Positions 63,098-64,000 of a DNA stretch of 64,000 nt are shown one piece after another. The position numbers and the translations under genes are program-made. This DNA is from Planomicrobium sp. CPCC 101079. Lineage in GTDB: Bacteria; Bacillota; Bacilli; Bacillales_A; Planococcaceae. The stretch spans positions 124,001-188,000 of the forward strand of contig NZ_VOHC01000028.1 of the NCBI RefSeq assembly GCF_007859275.1, read 5' to 3'. Numbering within the stretch: position 1 is the stretch's first letter; every line of letters starts with the position of its first letter. The notes beneath the pieces are model-generated. The model ran no database searches and was not told the DNA's origin. It saw only the letters and a list, made by a program, of their open reading frames with translations.

Positions 63098-64000
63098 ATG
63101 AAGAAAGCTTCAAAAGTTTTTTACATCACATTTGTTTTAATTATTTTAACGGTAGCATTTGGAGTCATTGCTCCTGAACTGTTTGAAAAAGTGACTGGAA
63201 ATATTCGATCATTTATCGATACTGCCTTTGGCTGGTATTATCTGATGCTCATGGCATTTTTATTGATTTTCACATTCATCATCATCATTAGCCCTTACGG
63301 AAAAATCCGGCTCGGCAAAGATGCGGATCGTCCGGAGTTTTCAACCATATCTTGGATTTCCATGCTCTTTTCAGCAGGGATGGGAATCGGACTTGTTTTT
63401 TATGGCGCTTCCGAACCACTTTCCCATTTTGCTATCCAGCCTGCTACTGCAGAACCAGGAACGGATGCTGCTTTCAAAGAGGCGCTCCAGCGCACCTATT
63501 ACCACTGGGGCATCCACGTTTGGGCAATGTACGGAATGGTTGCTTTATCACTCGCCTTTTTCCAATTCAGAAAAGGCCAACCTGCATTAATTTCATCAAC
63601 ATTGAAGCCGATTTTCGGCAAGAAGATGGAAGGCCCTTTAGGGACGCTTGTCGACGTGCTTGCAGTTTTTGCAACGGTATTCGGCGTAGCTACTTCTCTC
63701 GGCTTCGGCGCTGCTCAAATTAATGGCGGACTTGCTTATTTGTTTGGCATTGAGCAAAGTTACGCTGCTCAAATGACCATTATTGGTGTAGTTACTATCC
63801 TTTTCATCATATCCGCATGGTCGGGGCTCAACAAAGGCATCAAGTATTTGTCTAATACCAATATGGTGCTTGCCATCACGTTGCTGATCCTTGTCTTAGT
63901 TCTCGGCCCAACCATTCTTATCTTGAATATCTTCACCGAAACATTCGGCGCGTATTTCCAGAACCTGATCGGCCTTAGTTTCCAATCAGCTCCGCTGGAT
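63098..64000 (+). CDS. BCCT-family betaine/choline/carnitine transporter (partial, 3' end missing)
   Basis: The first 301 codons of an Na+-coupled osmolyte transporter, close to OpuD/BetP. Membrane helices follow each other from residue 7. Key blocks: SAGMGIGLVFYGASEPLSHF (substrate and Na+ site in TM3), YYHWGIHVWAMYGMVAL, and TSLGFGAAQINGGLAYLFG. Only the tryptophan-rich region and the C-terminus lie beyond the window. CGAGGAGG precedes the ATG. It imports glycine betaine or similar solutes for osmotic protection. Confidence 0.92.
   Translation, partial: MKKASKVFYITFVLIILTVAFGVIAPELFEKVTGNIRSFIDTAFGWYYLMLMAFLLIFTFIIIISPYGKIRLGKDADRPEFSTISWISMLFSAGMGIGLVFYGASEPLSHFAIQPATAEPGTDAAFKEALQRTYYHWGIHVWAMYGMVALSLAFFQFRKGQPALISSTLKPIFGKKMEGPLGTLVDVLAVFATVFGVATSLGFGAAQINGGLAYLFGIEQSYAAQMTIIGVVTILFIISAWSGLNKGIKYLSNTNMVLAITLLILVLVLGPTILILNIFTETFGAYFQNLIGLSFQSAPLD

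Noticed and set aside
1-64000. tRNA, rRNA, CRISPR arrays, prophage or insertion-sequence genes
   Set aside because: No cloverleaf-like genes, spaced direct repeats, transposase or phage motifs were recognised on either strand; a covariance and repeat search would be needed to be certain.

Overview
The window looks like a stretch of chromosome from a mid-GC Bacillales bacterium, most likely Planococcaceae (Planococcus or Planomicrobium type). This is inferred from the gene set (floT with an nfeD gene, bpsA-bpsB, ytoQ, ypsA, grpB, stressosome-type STAS proteins, sbcDC), strong AGGAGG ribosome sites, and promoters of sigmaA, sigmaB and sigmaW type. Most genes lie on the minus strand. No rRNA, tRNA, CRISPR array, prophage or intact insertion sequence was seen. 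Both edges cut genes: a PP-loop ATPase at the left and a BCCT transporter at the right.

Layout. 1-7.4 kb: fumC, an unlinked murE-type ligase, a sigmaW-driven nfeD-floT operon, a GNAT enzyme and a P-loop kinase-like protein. 7.5-11.9 kb: cold-shock gene, a VOC/serine beta-lactamase-fold fusion, a helix-turn-helix protein fused to a degenerate F1-ATPase beta subunit, a GNAT enzyme and a hypothetical. 12-20.7 kb: a marR-MMPL exporter operon under a 51-bp inverted repeat, an AI-2E family permease, a CAP-domain protein, a sigmaW-linked membrane protein of unknown function and a nitronate monooxygenase-like enzyme. 20.8-27.7 kb: a catE/HxlR-type regulator pair, a PAS-STAS protein, an ABC-F ATPase behind a leader peptide and attenuator, a CorA-type channel, a Nudix protein and GrpB. 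27.8-28.2 kb: a structured repeat, with a shorter copy at 54.7 kb.

28.2-33.3 kb: a GNAT enzyme and a Tat module (Tat-signal subunit, GMC flavoprotein, tatA, tatC), divergent from a membrane protein, with two sigmaB-type promoters sharing overlapping -35 boxes. 33.3-49.5 kb: LysM-3D protein, ferredoxin-NADP reductase, atypical SDR, cyclophilin, orphan solute-binding lipoprotein, second AI-2E permease, type III polyketide synthase with its methyltransferase partner, DJ-1/PfpI protein, YaiI/DUF1836 pair, hemolysin-III type protein, RsbR-type stressosome protein, marR-MFS operon, CoA-transferase and small membrane proteins. 49.5-57.2 kb: sbcDC, divergent from a small gene with LexA-type boxes on both sides, ytoQ, DUF4870, quinone-oxidoreductase-like and ketopantoate-reductase-like enzymes. 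57.3-64 kb: a fatty-acid type operon (SDR, thioesterase, acyl-CoA dehydrogenase, decayed quinone reductase), threonine dehydratase, ypsA and a betaine/choline/carnitine transporter.

The strongest candidates for something undescribed are the HTH-F1beta fusion with its own pair of dyad operators (9.8-11 kb), the ABC-F leader/attenuator (25.2-25.5 kb), the self-contained Tat/GMC unit (28.9-32.6 kb), the SOS-type divergent region at sbcDC (53.8-54.1 kb), and a fold-back repeat whose ends abut intrinsic terminators.
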